Assembly: GCA_029168955.1 (NCBI GenBank)
Contig: JAPDOI010000703.1
Coordinates: forward strand, 132,001-196,000
Length of the DNA: 64,000 bases
Direction: 5' to 3'
From: Aplectana chamaeleonis
Taxonomy: Eukaryota; Nematoda; Chromadorea; Rhabditida; Cosmocercidae
Shown: positions 23,551 through 35,500 of the stretch, in pieces
How positions within the stretch are numbered: position 1 is the first letter of the stretch
Layout: every line of letters starts with the position of its first letter
The notes under the pieces: model-generated
Seen by the model: only the letters and a program-made list of their open reading frames with translations
What the model was told of the DNA's origin: nothing
Database searches by the model: none
Program-made: the position numbers and the translations under genes

Positions 23551-23706
23551 AGTTCCGCAATCGCGTTTAGTCCTCAGTATCACAATCGTAGAAGCGAAGC
23601 GGTTGTTTTTAAAAAGTTCAACTATATAGAATCATTCTCAAAACAATCGCTTCGCTTCTACGATTACGATAATGAGACTTCGCGGACTGAACGCGATTGC
23701 GGAACT
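23551..23706. mobile_element. Foldback MITE, AGTTCCGCAATCGCG type, copy 1
   Basis: The arms AGTTCCGCAATCGCGTT and AACGCGATTGCGGAACT extend into GTAGAAGCGAAGCGGTTGTT and its complement, leaving a short loop. The second copy at 35304-35466 is nearly the same, which points to recent activity. Confidence 0.8.
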
Positions 23707-23735
23707 AGATCACACACTTATGTCTAGTAGTACAC

Positions 23736-24043
23736 CTATAGTCTACAGCAATCGATGTAGGACCTGGTGAGGTTGCGGACTTGTCCTAACATACGGTAAT
23801 TTGTTCGTGGTATCACTTATTTTTTCGAAGCAGCTGTGATAGATCGGTGACTCGGTGTTTTCACCGATATGACTACATCTGTGGAAGCAATGGAAACAGG
23901 TGAAAATGTGAGAGTAGAAATGAAAACTCACCGACCAATTTCAGTTATTTCAAAAGAATGAATGATAACACAATCAGACTACAGTATGTTAGGAAGAGTC
24001 CGCAACCTCACTAGGTCCTACTTCCATTGCTGTAGACTATAGT
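23736..24043. mobile_element. Foldback MITE, TATAGTCTACAGCAAT type
   Basis: The left arm CTATAGTCTACAGCAATC with GGTGAGGTTGCGGACTTGTC pairs with GAGTCCGCAACCTCACTAGG and TTGCTGTAGACTATAG. TATA at both ends suggests a TA target site. Confidence 0.75.
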
Positions 24044-24677
24044 AATTGGCTAGTTCCATTTATTAAAGGACTTTGGGCGTTCAACTTAGTCTCCTCACTT
24101 GTTCCTTTCATAATTTGGGCTCTCTTTCGATGAAAATGTCGATCCATCAACTTAAAATACAATCCTTTTCTCCTGTGTACCTCTGCCAAACTTATTTGTA
24201 CAATTTGGCGTCAATTTTCGTGCATTACGACGTCATTTTGCGGTGGCTTACTTGCACGAAGAAACTGGCTCGCTGCAAGCGGTGTGCGAGTTGGTCCCGT
24301 CATGATTGTCGGGCTACGGTAGACGGTGACGCCTGAAAAAGTCCTAGTTTCAACGTCTTGTGTTACTAACATGTTGCGTCCATTGCTGTCAGCTGCTTTC
24401 GATCGATGCCGAACGTGAAATCGAGTAGCGTGTGAATTGCGCCCTACGACGCGTCAGCGCACAATCGCCTGCAGCGACCACGGAGTTTTGTTCCTTGTAA
24501 CAACGTATCGACCCCAAGGCCAGCCCCCGAAACCCATAAAGCCCTTTCGAGGTTAGCGATTCTCCATTCAGAGGCGATTTTGAAACTCCAAACGCTCTGA
24601 GTAACATTGTTATGGCCCACTAGTCCGACTGAACGGAGAAGCTGAAAATCGGTTTTCATCGTGTACGATGCCTTCAA

Positions 24678-25162
24678 AGGCACAGTCCAACCACAAAGTG
24701 GTTTTTCTCTTTTTCTACTTATCCTGTAGATGGCGCCATTTTGATCCCAATAATGCAGATCGTACGTTCTCCCCGTAAACGAAGTTATGTCCCCTTGAAA
24801 TTCGGCTTAAGAAACTGTGCAGCGAAAGCATGATGGACGAGTTGCCCGAGACTTGTAACTTCCATCATTCGCAACCGATGCCAGGGACCGAAACAGAATA
24901 GAGAGGCGGAGAGTAAAGGGAACAACACGTGATTGATTAAAAACCCTCGCATCATCTTACTACTGATGAGCTCGAAAGGTTGTCTAAAGGGCTTACCAAA
25001 GGGGCTTCTTGCTTTGGGGGCGCTAGAATGGCTTCGCATATTTCGCTTGCTCAAGGGAATTGAGAGCTCGCACTCGGCAGGTGTTACACATATATGGAGG
25101 TATAGTTTCGCAAATACGTATGTGGGAATCTCAGATTTTGTCCCTGAGGTTGAATTGTGCCT
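24678..25162. mobile_element. TTAA-family element B of the array
   Basis: AGGCACAGTCCAACCACAAAG follows a TCAA site shared with element A. TTGAATTGTGCCT precedes TTAG, which is shared with element C. The body contains GGACGAGTTGCCCGAG as in the sister copies. Confidence 0.78.
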
Positions 25163-25166
25163 TTAG

Positions 25167-25632
25167 AGGCGCAGGACACCCAGGAAACTTTTTACTGTTT
25201 CTATGCTTGTTTTGGAGAGAATCACTCGTTGATCATAATGGTATCTCTGAATAATTCGAAGCTCCCACAACCGAAGTTACGGCCCCTGAAAGCCTGAAGT
25301 TTGGAGACGAAAATTTGGTGGACGATTCTTCAGGCCTGTATTCCTGTTCCTTCGCAGTAGCAGTAGCAAACCAGGATAAAGAGGTAGATCCGCAAGTGAA
25401 TGAAAATCGAAGGTGCCGTTGAAATTCATCCATCCATCTAGTCGAGTTCAAAATGCGAGACAAGGTTCATGAACCGTGGTGGTGATTGAAAAAGTCGGGG
25501 CCGTGATGGTTGCTTATACCTCGCTTTTCTAAAAGAATTTAAAATTCATATTTGTAAAGTGTTATACAGGAAAGGTCTTGTTCGCAACTACATGGAAGTC
25601 GCAGCATTGATGTCTGAGGGTGTACTGTGCTT
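25167..25632. mobile_element. TTAA-family element C of the array
   Basis: AGGCGCAGGACACCCAGGAA follows TTAG and GGGTGTACTGTGCTT precedes TTAA (25633-25636). It is closest to 29915-30391 in the RTE. The three elements A, B and C therefore abut head to tail with one 4-bp site between neighbours. Confidence 0.78.
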
Positions 25633-25748
25633 TTAAGTAGTATTTTCTCTGGGAGCAACGGTTTCAGATCTAGCACGAAGCTTCTACGACTTAGCTATGA
25701 TCAACACCGTCTAACTACATTGCCGAATTAGCGAGTAGTGCTGCAGCA

Positions 25749-26033
25749 ATGTCTAACTTCATTCTGGAGATTTTTGAAACATGTAATCCGACCATTTCTC
25801 TAGCTTTCCCGGGAACACGTTACACCATAAAAAGAGAACTGCTCACCATGCCAGTCACCGCTCAAATCGCACAGACCAACGAAGTGGAATGGGTCCGAAG
25901 ATTGTTCACGTACGGGAGATTTACTGGAAGGGCATCACATCGATTAGTTCATGCGTCAAGATCAAGAAAATTGGAAGCATTCCAAGAAAAATTTAGCGAT
26001 TTCAGCATTGGAGTACAAGCTCATTACATCTGA
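25749..26033 (+). CDS. Unrecognised 94-residue ORF
   Basis: The frame starts MSNFILEIFETCNPTISLAF and ends DFSIGVQAHYI before TGA. It has no signal peptide, motif or repeat that I can place. It lies between a TTAA-element array and the 3' end of serpin B on the other strand. It is outside the repeat families identified here, which is the only reason to list it. It may be chance. Confidence 0.2.
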   Translation: MSNFILEIFETCNPTISLAFPGTRYTIKRELLTMPVTAQIAQTNEVEWVRRLFTYGRFTGRASHRLVHASRSRKLEAFQEKFSDFSIGVQAHYI

Positions 26034-26124
26034 ACTTTAATTTTTCTCTGGAATCTGACTGGAGTCTCGCCTCTAGCCAGAAGGCATCACTTCAAGGTTT
26101 GCTCAATGGCCTTAGGAACAACAC

Positions 26125-26130
26125 TTTATT
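26125..26130 (-). terminator. Probable polyadenylation signal of serpin B
   Basis: On the minus strand AATAAA occurs about 28 nt after the TAA stop of exon 9. This is the canonical signal and spacing for a short nematode 3' UTR. Confidence 0.6.
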
Positions 26131-26158
26131 AAACCACTTAGCGAGAAAACAGAATTTC

Positions 26159-26561
26159 TTATGTGAATTGACCCATAAACAGTGGATTCCTATCTTTGGT
26201 TAGAATGAATAGAAATGGGCGATCGGCAACAAATTTTACAGGCTTCTCAAATGTGGCACTATACGGCACTATTTTGAAAAACGTTGCCGCAGCTGCTGTT
26301 GTACCTTCTTCGTCAACCTGTAAAACGCAAGCGTTCTCACTGGACTTTGGAAAAAGTCGTGTACCGCTTACGCATTTGAAGGGGATAAAATACAATTACC
26401 TCAATAATAGCCTTGTGTGCGGCGTCAGAAATCTTGATTCCTGGCTGTTTAATAATTCCGCTCAGATCGGACGCATCACTGAACACCTGGGTCACTCCCA
26501 TGGTCATAAGTGCTTCCTTGAGTTTAAAGTCCGACTCGATCTTCATTTTGGGAATGCTGAT
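26159..26561 (-). CDS. Serpin B exons 8-9 with reactive-centre loop (P1 Tyr)
   Basis: Exon 8 (26561-26400) encodes ISIPKMKIESDFKLKEALMT and continues to the AAHKAIIE segment that precedes the loop. Exon 9 (26317-26159) encodes the hinge EEGTTAAAATFFK, then IVPYS, then the C-terminal serpin signature FVADRPFLFIL and the ending NPLFMGQFT. Counting from the hinge Gly as P15, P1 is Tyr and P1' is Ser. By established serpin rules this predicts an inhibitor of chymotrypsin-like enzymes. The run of Ala at P12-P9 is typical of inhibitory serpins. Confidence 0.88.
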
Positions 26562-29500
26562 CTGAATAGAGTATAGATGAGGTCGAATAAGCTATCTCTT
26601 GGAAAAAAGTTCAAAACGTTCTGAAAAATTGTAAATGAATTGTTTTCCTGTTACACTTCAATATTGGTGCAACAATTGAAAGGATAAGAACCAAATAGGG
26701 ATCCACGAAAATATCTGTTTTTTTGCCGTTTTGGCCTCCCTGTTCCCTCGAAAAAATTGACCAAAAATCATACACAATCGGAGAACCAATAACCATTGCC
26801 TTTATTCCCTTTGTTTCCCTTTATTTCGTTTATTTTCGTTGTTGGGGGTGTGTACACAAGTCTGTTGGTACCTGCTCGTTGGTGCCCCTGCTTCTACTGA
26901 ACCCAGCAGACGTTTGAGTGTACACAGGGAACGTTCGAGCGATATAGCGTGCACAACTATATCGCGAAAGTATCCCATACATTGCATAAAGGTGTCGCCG
27001 TCCGGCACACTAAGGCCTCTGGTCCATAACACCTTGGGATCCGTACCTAAGGAGTCATTGAGTCTTTGGCCACAAGCCACAATTTCGCCACCCTGAACTG
27101 TCGATCGCTGTCGAGTGATATCCAAAAAACTGCGCTATCCAGACTTCTGAGCTATTTCCATGCACCGTTTGCTGCTTTGCAGGAAACCCGCCTCAAGGAT
27201 AGACCCGTCATCAGCGTCGGAGAGTACACCATCTACTGCGGTAACGCTGACGATAGGAGAGTGGGAGGCTGTGCAATAACTGAAAGGAAGGCTTTCAATG
27301 GTATGGTCAAGGAGTTTGGCTCAACGTCGTGCCGGTATGCATTCGTACGACTGCGGGATCACAGAGGATTCAATCTGTGGATAGTGAGTGCTCATGCGCC
27401 CACTGAAACCGCCGAAGACAATTCGAAGGATGCGTTTTATGAGGAACTCAATACGTTGCTGGCCAGGATACCGTGTCAACATGCTGTTGTCGTGGGAATT
27501 GACGCAAATGCGAAGATGGAACTTGATCAGGAATCCGAAGTGCTCGGTAAATGGTTCTACCCAGTGGAGCAAACATCGGACAAAGGCTACCGCCTTGTCG
27601 AATTTTGTGAACGCAGTGGTCTGATTATTGCATCGACATTCAAGAGGAATCATCGCCGCCATCAGCTTACGTGGCAGGGACCAACCCAGCTATCTCCAGA
27701 AGAGCAGCGGAAGCGGAAGATGACAACTTTGAAACTACAGCTCGACTATGTCCTGACGAGGAATATTCCACCATCGGACATTCGAAGATCTAGAGCTGTG
27801 TGGGATATCGCATTCGATTCGGATCACCGTCCTGTTCTGTTGAACTTTACTGCGAGGATCCATAAGAGGAAGCGAGGGGCTCAGCCTCTCCAGAGGATTG
27901 ACATGACAAGTCTCAGAGATGAAGAGTGCAGAAGGAATTTTCGACAACGCGTTTCTATTCACATCGGAGTACGGACTAAGAAGAAACTTTGCGACGCGGA
28001 TTCTTTTCTCAAGTGCATCCAGGACGCTTCGAAAGAGGCACTCCCGGTTGTACAGCCTAAGAAGAAGTTTGCCTACATCTCAGAAGAAACAACATCTACC
28101 TACAATAGAGTATGTGCTCTCCGAACTGCAGGAAACTTCGTGGAGGAGAAGCGTCTGAGGAGGAAGTTGCGTCGGCAGATTCAAAGTGACCGCGAACGAG
28201 AGTGGACGTGTAGAGCTAAGGAGTTTGAGAAGGCTTGGAAGGAGAAGAATCCGAAGAAAGCCTACACATTGCTGCGACAGTATAGCGGGAAGATGAAGAG
28301 ATGTTCTCCTGTCTTGAACACTAATAATGGAGTTGCAGTTGGTGATGCGACGCTGCCAATATGGAAGGATTACTTCAGTTCACTACAGAATCGTCCAGCG
28401 CCATCAGTACCTGAGCTCCCGCATGTTCAGAGAGCACATTACGATGTCAGTGAGGAACCGCCGACTGAGTCTGAAGTTTTGGATTGTGTCCGGAAAATGA
28501 AGAATGGAAAGGCAGGTGGAGATGACTACATCACTGCTGAAATGCTGAAAGCTCTTCCTCCGTCTGGGATTCGTGAAATGACCAACACCATCCGTGCCAT
28601 ATGGATGAGCGAAAGGATACCCGATTCGTGGAGACATGCGATGATCGTACCTCTTCACAAGAAGCTATCCGTCACGGATCCTAAGAACTAAAGAGGAATC
28701 TCTCTACTTCGTGTCATGTACAAGGTTTTAGAACGTATCATTCTCGAGCGACTTATCAAACATCGTGAAGGAACGATCAGAGATGAGCAAGCCGGTTTTC
28801 GACCTGGAAGATCGACCATCGACCAAGTGTTCGTCTTGAAAAGAGTAATTGAATCGTGGCAGCGGTTTTCGAAGCCATTAGAGCTTGCTTTTTTGAACTT
28901 TGAAGCCGCGTTCGACTCTCCTCATCGTGATCGATTGCTCAATGCTCTGCGAGCAGATGGAGTCCCGGAAAAGTATGTTCGGTTAATCGAGGACATGAAC
29001 AAAGGAACAACAGCAGCAGTTCGTACACCTCTCGGATTTACGCCAGCTATCGAGGTGAAAACAGGAGTGAGGCAAGGAGCCGTTGCAGGACCTTTTTTTC
29101 AACTTCGCCGTTGATGACATCATGCGGAGAGTTGCAGAACATCCTGCGGATGTGATCCTAACACCATCAGGACGCTTCCTTGTCGACCTGGAGTACGTCG
29201 ACGACATTGTGTTATTCGCTGAAAACAACGCAAAACTGCAAAGGATTGTGAACCTCGTTTCGAAGTATGCCGCAGCCTATGGACTTCGTCTTCGTCCCAA
29301 CAAATGCAAGCAGATGTGGGTCTCTCAGAGGCCTTCAACGGGAGTTTGTGTGGACGGACAACGTATCGAACTGGTGGACGATTTCTGTTATTTGGGCTGT
29401 TTGCTGAAGAACGATGGTCGTTATGCAGCGGATATTCAGCAACGATGTGCGAAAGCTACGTCTGCATTTAATTTTCTAACCAAGTGTTTGTGGTCTACCA

Positions 29501-32500
29501 CCATCGCGAAGGAAGTCAAGTTGCGCGTCTACCTATCCGCTATTCGCCCTATCATGATGTACGGATCGGAGACGTGGGCAGCACCGAAGACGCAGATGGA
29601 AAGGTTGGATTGCACGGAGAGGAAGCTTTTTAGGCGTTTGCTTGGATATTTCTGGCCGCGTGTATGCCATAACGAAGAACTTTACAAGGAAATGGACGCA
29701 GTAAATCAACGCTTGACACGAGGGAGGTGCCAGCATCTCCTAAAGCCCTCTCAAGCAGCAATGGAAAGTCGACTTGGACTGCTCGGGCATATACCAAGAA
29801 GAACGCCGGGTCGTCTCGTACAACACGCTCTAAGAATGCTTCCAAATCCTGTCTGGAAACGGCCACCTGGGCGGAGGCAAAAGTTCTGGACGGATGTGGT
29901 TAAAGAGGATTTAAAGACACAGGACACCCAGAAAATTCCTTTTGAGTTTTTATGCTTATCTTGGAGAGGGTCATACGCTGATCACAGTGGTATCTCTGAA
30001 ATCTTCCAAGACCACCTATAAACATAGTTATGGCTTCTTGAAAAGGTGTATACTTTGAGGGTGGAAAATTGGCGGACGAGTTGTCCCAGGCCTGTATTTC
30101 TTCTCATTCGCAATCGAGAGCGAGCCAGGATAAGGAGACAATCCGGCGATGGACTGAAGAACACGAGTTCTCAAGATTTCATCCATCCATCCAGCCGATA
30201 TCGAGGTCGAAAATCCGGAAGGGGTTCGGGCCTGTGGTGGTGAGCGAAGGGGGTCGGGCCCGTGGTGGTCGCTTATATCTCGCTTATTTGGAGGAATTGA
30301 GATCTCGCACTTGGCACGTGTTATACAGGAGGGGTCTACTAAACAATCAAATAAAAAACACAAATATCATGTCTGAGGGTGTACTGTGCCTTTAAAGTCA
30401 CTCGGCATCGAAAGACAGTTCAGGCGCGATGTTTCGTTTCGCAGGAAATGGAATAGTGACAGCTGGATGGAATGTGTTCAAATTGTGGCTAAAGACCGTG
30501 AAAAATGGACACGGCTGACTACTAGGACGGCACACCTCGGTGAAGATGCGGAATGACCGCGTCAGGCGAAAGCCAACCGATTAAGTCAAGTAAGTCATTT
30601 TCGTTGTTCCCTTTATTCCCTTCACTGCATGCAGATATGTGCATAGGTTACAGTTATGATATGTATGGAACTTAATTTTTGCTCCTGACATGTCGGAAGG
30701 AATTCAGAGGTAAAAGCCAAAGTGAGCGAAACGTATTGCAGGTTTCGATGTCGTGCTCATATTTTTCTTGATTGGGCCACATTTTTCATGCAGCTACCTG
30801 AAGGTAAAGCTGGCTTTGTGCATTAAGAACTCGCTCTAATACTATAAACCCGACCAATCCTCTAGATACCCGGTTCTATACTTGATAGAAAAACGTGGCA
30901 ACGTGGTACAGTGTGATAGCAATCTCCAGCTTCTCCTATCTTGCAACCCCGGCATTTTCGTATAGTAGTGTTGACTTGTTTTTCTGCCTTCGAGGTTAAT
31001 ATGGTGGACAGATTTTTTTGGTTCGGCCTGAGCGTTTCGACGTTGATCGTCGTCTTCACAGGCCTGGAAAGCAATACAAGGTTATGATGCGCTCTCTAGA
31101 TCATCAAATACTGCACCAGCGCTAGCGTTTTTGAAAGCCCCTCAAGTTAGGAACTCGAAGGCTCAGTCAAACAGATCCAGGAACTCGAAGTGTGATAGCG
31201 CTAAAATTCCACCTAACTTCAGAGAGAAAACCGTATAAAACCACCCAAAGCGTTCACTCTCGCCACTCAAACAAAAAGGAGAGATTACTCGATTGAAGCG
31301 AAGGAATGGCCATTGTTTTTGTTTTGAATTGCATATGGAGTACTCCGCAGTAATCAAGTTCGTTGAGGCCTCGGTCATGGTTGGTCGAAAAAAAACCGCC
31401 GCGACCGACCTGGTCGATACGTGTGAAAAGCAGGGGCGATGAGGTTGCGAAAGCACCCGGTGTGGCCAGCGCTGATGAAATCAGTGATGTCATTCAACTC
31501 TTACCTTAAAACAAGTGCATATCGGTCGGGTCGGCCACATCGGGAGTTTATCTCAACCCTCATCTTTCACGACTTTCATGGTTATCAGCCGGGCTGGCTG
31601 TTTAAATTGGCCAACTATGATCGAGGCTTGGGATAGCAAAGATAGTGACAACGGGGTTGAAATAGTGAAGCTAAAAGAATTCTTTGGCCGGTACGGATCG
31701 CACTTATACTTTGCATTCCTTATGGTTCGTTGGCCAAACTCGGGGTTTAGCCGACATTTGGCCGGGTGAGCACATTCCTTTCATTTGGCCGGGTAAGCAC
31801 AGCCGCCAAGGTTTAGCCGACATTTAGCCGGGTGAGCGCATTTCTGATTTGTTCTTTCCAGGCTCTGAAGAAGGCGATCCCGCCGAAACGTACGTAAGCC
31901 AATAAACTGTATATCAACCTCGTGGTCCAGTTCAACAAACAATTACTACGGATTCACAATGCCGAGGTTCATGGAGAGTCGCACCTGGAGTTCGATTTTT
32001 TCGCCTGTTGCACAAATTGATGCAATGATTTTTGATTGTTGATGGCTCTAAGTCATTTGTTTGGGAAATTCTGCTCATCATGCAAGATCAAATATTAATT
32101 AATGATCAATAATATCGATTTTTCACATTTTGCACCAAATGCGGCAATGAGTTTTATTTTTTATGGTTGTAAGTCATAGGTTTCAAAAAATTTACTCATA
32201 CGACAATATCGTCTGTTAGATGTTTCATCATTCCAAAATGGAAATCGTGGAGCAAAATTGAAGTCAGAAAGGGAATCTTTGAGAAAAATATGTGGAATTT
32301 CTGAAAATTTAGTTTCCTGTCAAAAGTAGCGATTTGGCAATGTCATTTAGAAGTCAAAAAAAATTCGAAAGTATCTTGAAATATCTTTAAAAAGTGATTT
32401 GGCGTAAAAAATTCTGGAGTAATAAAAAAGCGGGGCAATGGAGTGAAATAACCAAAAAATACGATTTGGTGGTCGATCATTTCACAAGCTTCTCCGTTAA

Positions 32501-35500
32501 ACTTATCAAAACGAAATCAAGCGGGCAACGGAAACATGAAGCCATTTTTGAAAGCTGTAATAAGGGAATCAGCATATGTCATGCTAGGTGAAGGCAATGC
32601 TCCATTCCATATCGTGCTTGATTTCGTTTTGATAAGTTTAACGGAGACGTTTGTGAAATGATCAACCACCAAATCGTATTTTTTGGTTATTCCCCTTCAT
32701 TTCCCTGCTTTTTTATTACTGCAGGCTATTTTACGCCAAATCACTTTTTAAAGATATTTCAAAATACTTTTGAAATTTTTTTGACTTCTAAATGACATTG
32801 CCAAATCGCTACTTTTGCCAGGAAGCTAAATTTTCAGAAATCTTCTCGTTGTTTTGAAAAAAGTGCGTGTCGAAACTACTAGTCGTATTCGCCATTTTGT
32901 GCTCTACCACTTCGAGGAATGATTGATAGCCACACAGTCATTTCGCCATCTCAACGAACTTTTTGGCAAAGGTACCATCAACGAAAGTCAGTGTAGGGAG
33001 TGGTCTGCCCGTTCAAAATCAGGTGATACCAGCTCGGAAGATAAGCCAGGAAGAGGTCGGCTACCGGATTCCGACGATCAGGCGCTCCTGCCAACCGTCG
33101 AAGGGGATGATGGCCTGACAACATCGATACTGGCTGGAGACTTCAGTGTCATTCAATCCACGGCCGTTTGCCTCACAAAGCTTGGAAAAGTGCGAAAAAT
33201 CGCTGGATGGGTCCCCCGCGAGCTCTTCGATAATAACAATTCTGTTTTAAAAAAATTGTGAAAAAAAACGGTCGATAATTATGCATAAACACAATATATT
33301 TATAGCCTCTATCCCTCATTTTGAGCCGGTCGAAGTAGAGCCAAGTTGTTGAATATCCCACACCTGCAGGCCCAAGAAGTGAGAACATTTCTTTAAATTA
33401 GCTTCCCTGGTGCTTTGCTAAAGCTACGCGAATGCGCTGCAGTGACAGAGGCGTGCGGCCTAGCTTACCACCGGCTCCCTCGACTGCGTCTCCGCCTCGC
33501 TCCTGCCACGACCGGCCTAAACGTCCGCCGCCCGGAGAGCAATATTGCCCAGTTTGCTCAGATGAGTCCAGCGGAGCGCTTGGTCTTGGCAAAATAAACA
33601 GTGATAAGGAGATTTTGGCATGATAAGCCCGATAAGCCTTATTTCGACCGGCTCAAAATGTGGGAGCTAGGCTATATGTATGTATCTTCTTGTTAGGAAA
33701 TTTCTGTTTTCTGTTTGCTGTTTGCTAGCAGACCCGATTTTTTGTTCCCTGGATTTTTTTTCCCGAATCTTCTCACATCCCTGACACTGACTTGTCGGGC
33801 GATGCGAAATAAGATAGGGCAGCAAATGATCGGGAGTCACAGGTGATGTGAATCTCACATTTTTTCGAACTCAAAATTACGACACGCATAAAGGTATGGG
33901 GCGGATACGTGGTTCTAAAATCGCACTTTTTCGCCGGGTTGTCGTACGTGTCTAGGCTGGCATAGCTCCAAAGCCCAACATGGCCGACCTGCACCGTTGG
34001 ACAACGTCAATTCACCGCCAGAGGAGAAAAAAGCCGTTCAAACGATTCCAGATCTTGGATTGTGGAATATCTATGGAAGGAAATTAGTTCGGTGCTATCC
34101 CCGAGCTGTATTCGGGATTAAAGGCATTGTTCACGATAAAATCAGTCTCCGAGTTTTCACCGGAAATCGAGAAGTCCTAGTCCAACTACACCAGTAATGT
34201 TAAAAAAACGGCTTGGAACAAGCACAGAAGAGCCCTATACGGCCCCAAACTTGAGTGTTCCTCTCACGCAACGCCCAGTCCTTTCAACCGCCTCTGATCC
34301 ATAAATGACTGGAAGCTCATGTTTAAAAGAAAGAACGGCAGAGGTTAGAAGTTCCGGTTGTTTCGAAACACAAATTTTGTGCGGAAGCTTCCATAGCTCC
34401 AAAGAATCATGAGAGGAATTATAAAAATCGAAAAATGCCGTGGATTGCCAGGAGGTTATGATAAACGCCCCCTACGGAGAAAAGATTTCCGCCGCGCGCG
34501 TAGCTTCAGAAACTCCCTGTGTAAAGTGCACCTGACCCATCTTTGAGGTGTCATAGCTCCCTTTCTAGTGGGTTCCGAGCGATCCTGAAGACACCGTTGT
34601 GATCAAACCGAAACTCTTTCCAGGATTGGGAAAGCAACTGGACAGAGATTCTCAGGTTGGACCGTGCCTTTACCTTCCCATTTCTGAATGTCATCGCAAC
34701 ATTCAATTGAATATCGTGCAATTGAGCATCAGAAGCATCGTTCGCGAAGCAGTTCATCCTGAGTTCTTCCCAACTACAGAAAACTCTAGTAGCCTATACA
34801 CCAGCTACGTCAAAGCATCTCAAAATATCACTGGAAAATGAGTTTTCGGGCCCTCTTTTCCTCGATCGACACTAGAGAATGGAAACGTGGTCGTACAACT
34901 CTGAATGATTCAATGTGCAAGATATGAGTTCCACGGAACGCAGTGAAGGAAGTGCGGACCGTGGCTGAAAACGTGGCCGGCCTGCACACTTTTGCGAATG
35001 AGTTGTTGGCGGAAGTAGCTGGAATAATTTAAAGAAGACCGTTTTTTTGCCTTTTCCGCACTTTTCCTTGAATAGTTGTGGCCCGCATTCCGATTGAGAG
35101 GAAAATCGAAACTTTGAGATTCGTCCCGGACCGTGCCTTTGACCGTGTTCTTGTGATAGTCAGTAGGCTAGCCGACGTGAGTTCCACATTCAGGGGCGGA
35201 GATCAGTAAAGAGGGAGAAGTTTAATGCTGTTTAAGAAAGCTCTTGACCAGTTCCCCACCTATGCTTCAATCACTGAATAGTCTTCAATTTCGCATATAG
35301 TTCAGTTCCGCAATCACGATCAGTCCTCATTATCACAATCGTAGAAGCGAACCGGTTGTTTTTGAAAAATTCAACTATGAAGATGGAGAAATCATTCTCA
35401 AAACAACCGCTTCGCTTCTACGATTGTGATAATGAGACTTGGCGGACTGAACGCGATTGCGGAACTAGATTATAGAAAAGTCGGCATGCTTTTCTATCGT

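Larger units (their letters stand above)
23117..24370. mobile_element. Nested 1.25-kb inverted-repeat element
   Basis: The ends GTTACTAACACAAGACG and, complemented, GTTAGTAACACAAGACG extend into inverted repeats of about 95 bp that include CGTCACCGTCTACCGTAGCC. It holds two further foldback insertions (23551-23706 and 23736-24043). No transposase is seen. Confidence 0.72.
22826..24673. mobile_element. TTAA-family element A of a three-element array, with nested inserts
   Basis: It starts AGGCATCGTACACGATG after TTAA (22822-22825) and ends CATCGTGTACGATGCCT before TCAA. Without its insert (23117-24370) it would be about 0.6 kb, the usual family size. Its right flank is shared with the next element. 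Confidence 0.75.
26840..30600 (+). mobile_element. RTE-type non-LTR retrotransposon, decayed
   Basis: The element carries an apurinic-type endonuclease followed by a reverse transcriptase, the RTE order, in intron 7 of serpin B and in the opposite orientation. The 5' leader from about 26840 is shared with the broken copy at the left end of the window. The 3' end has the repeated AAGTCAAGTAAGTCA-like tail near 30583-30598, which also closes the left copy. The reading frame is interrupted by a nonsense codon, a frameshift in a T-run and a TTAA element near its 3' end, so this copy is not autonomous. Confidence 0.88.

Noticed and set aside
22826..24673. piggyBac transposase within the largest TTAA element
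   Set aside because: The extra length is explained by nested inverted-repeat insertions and no DDD-type transposase motif was found.
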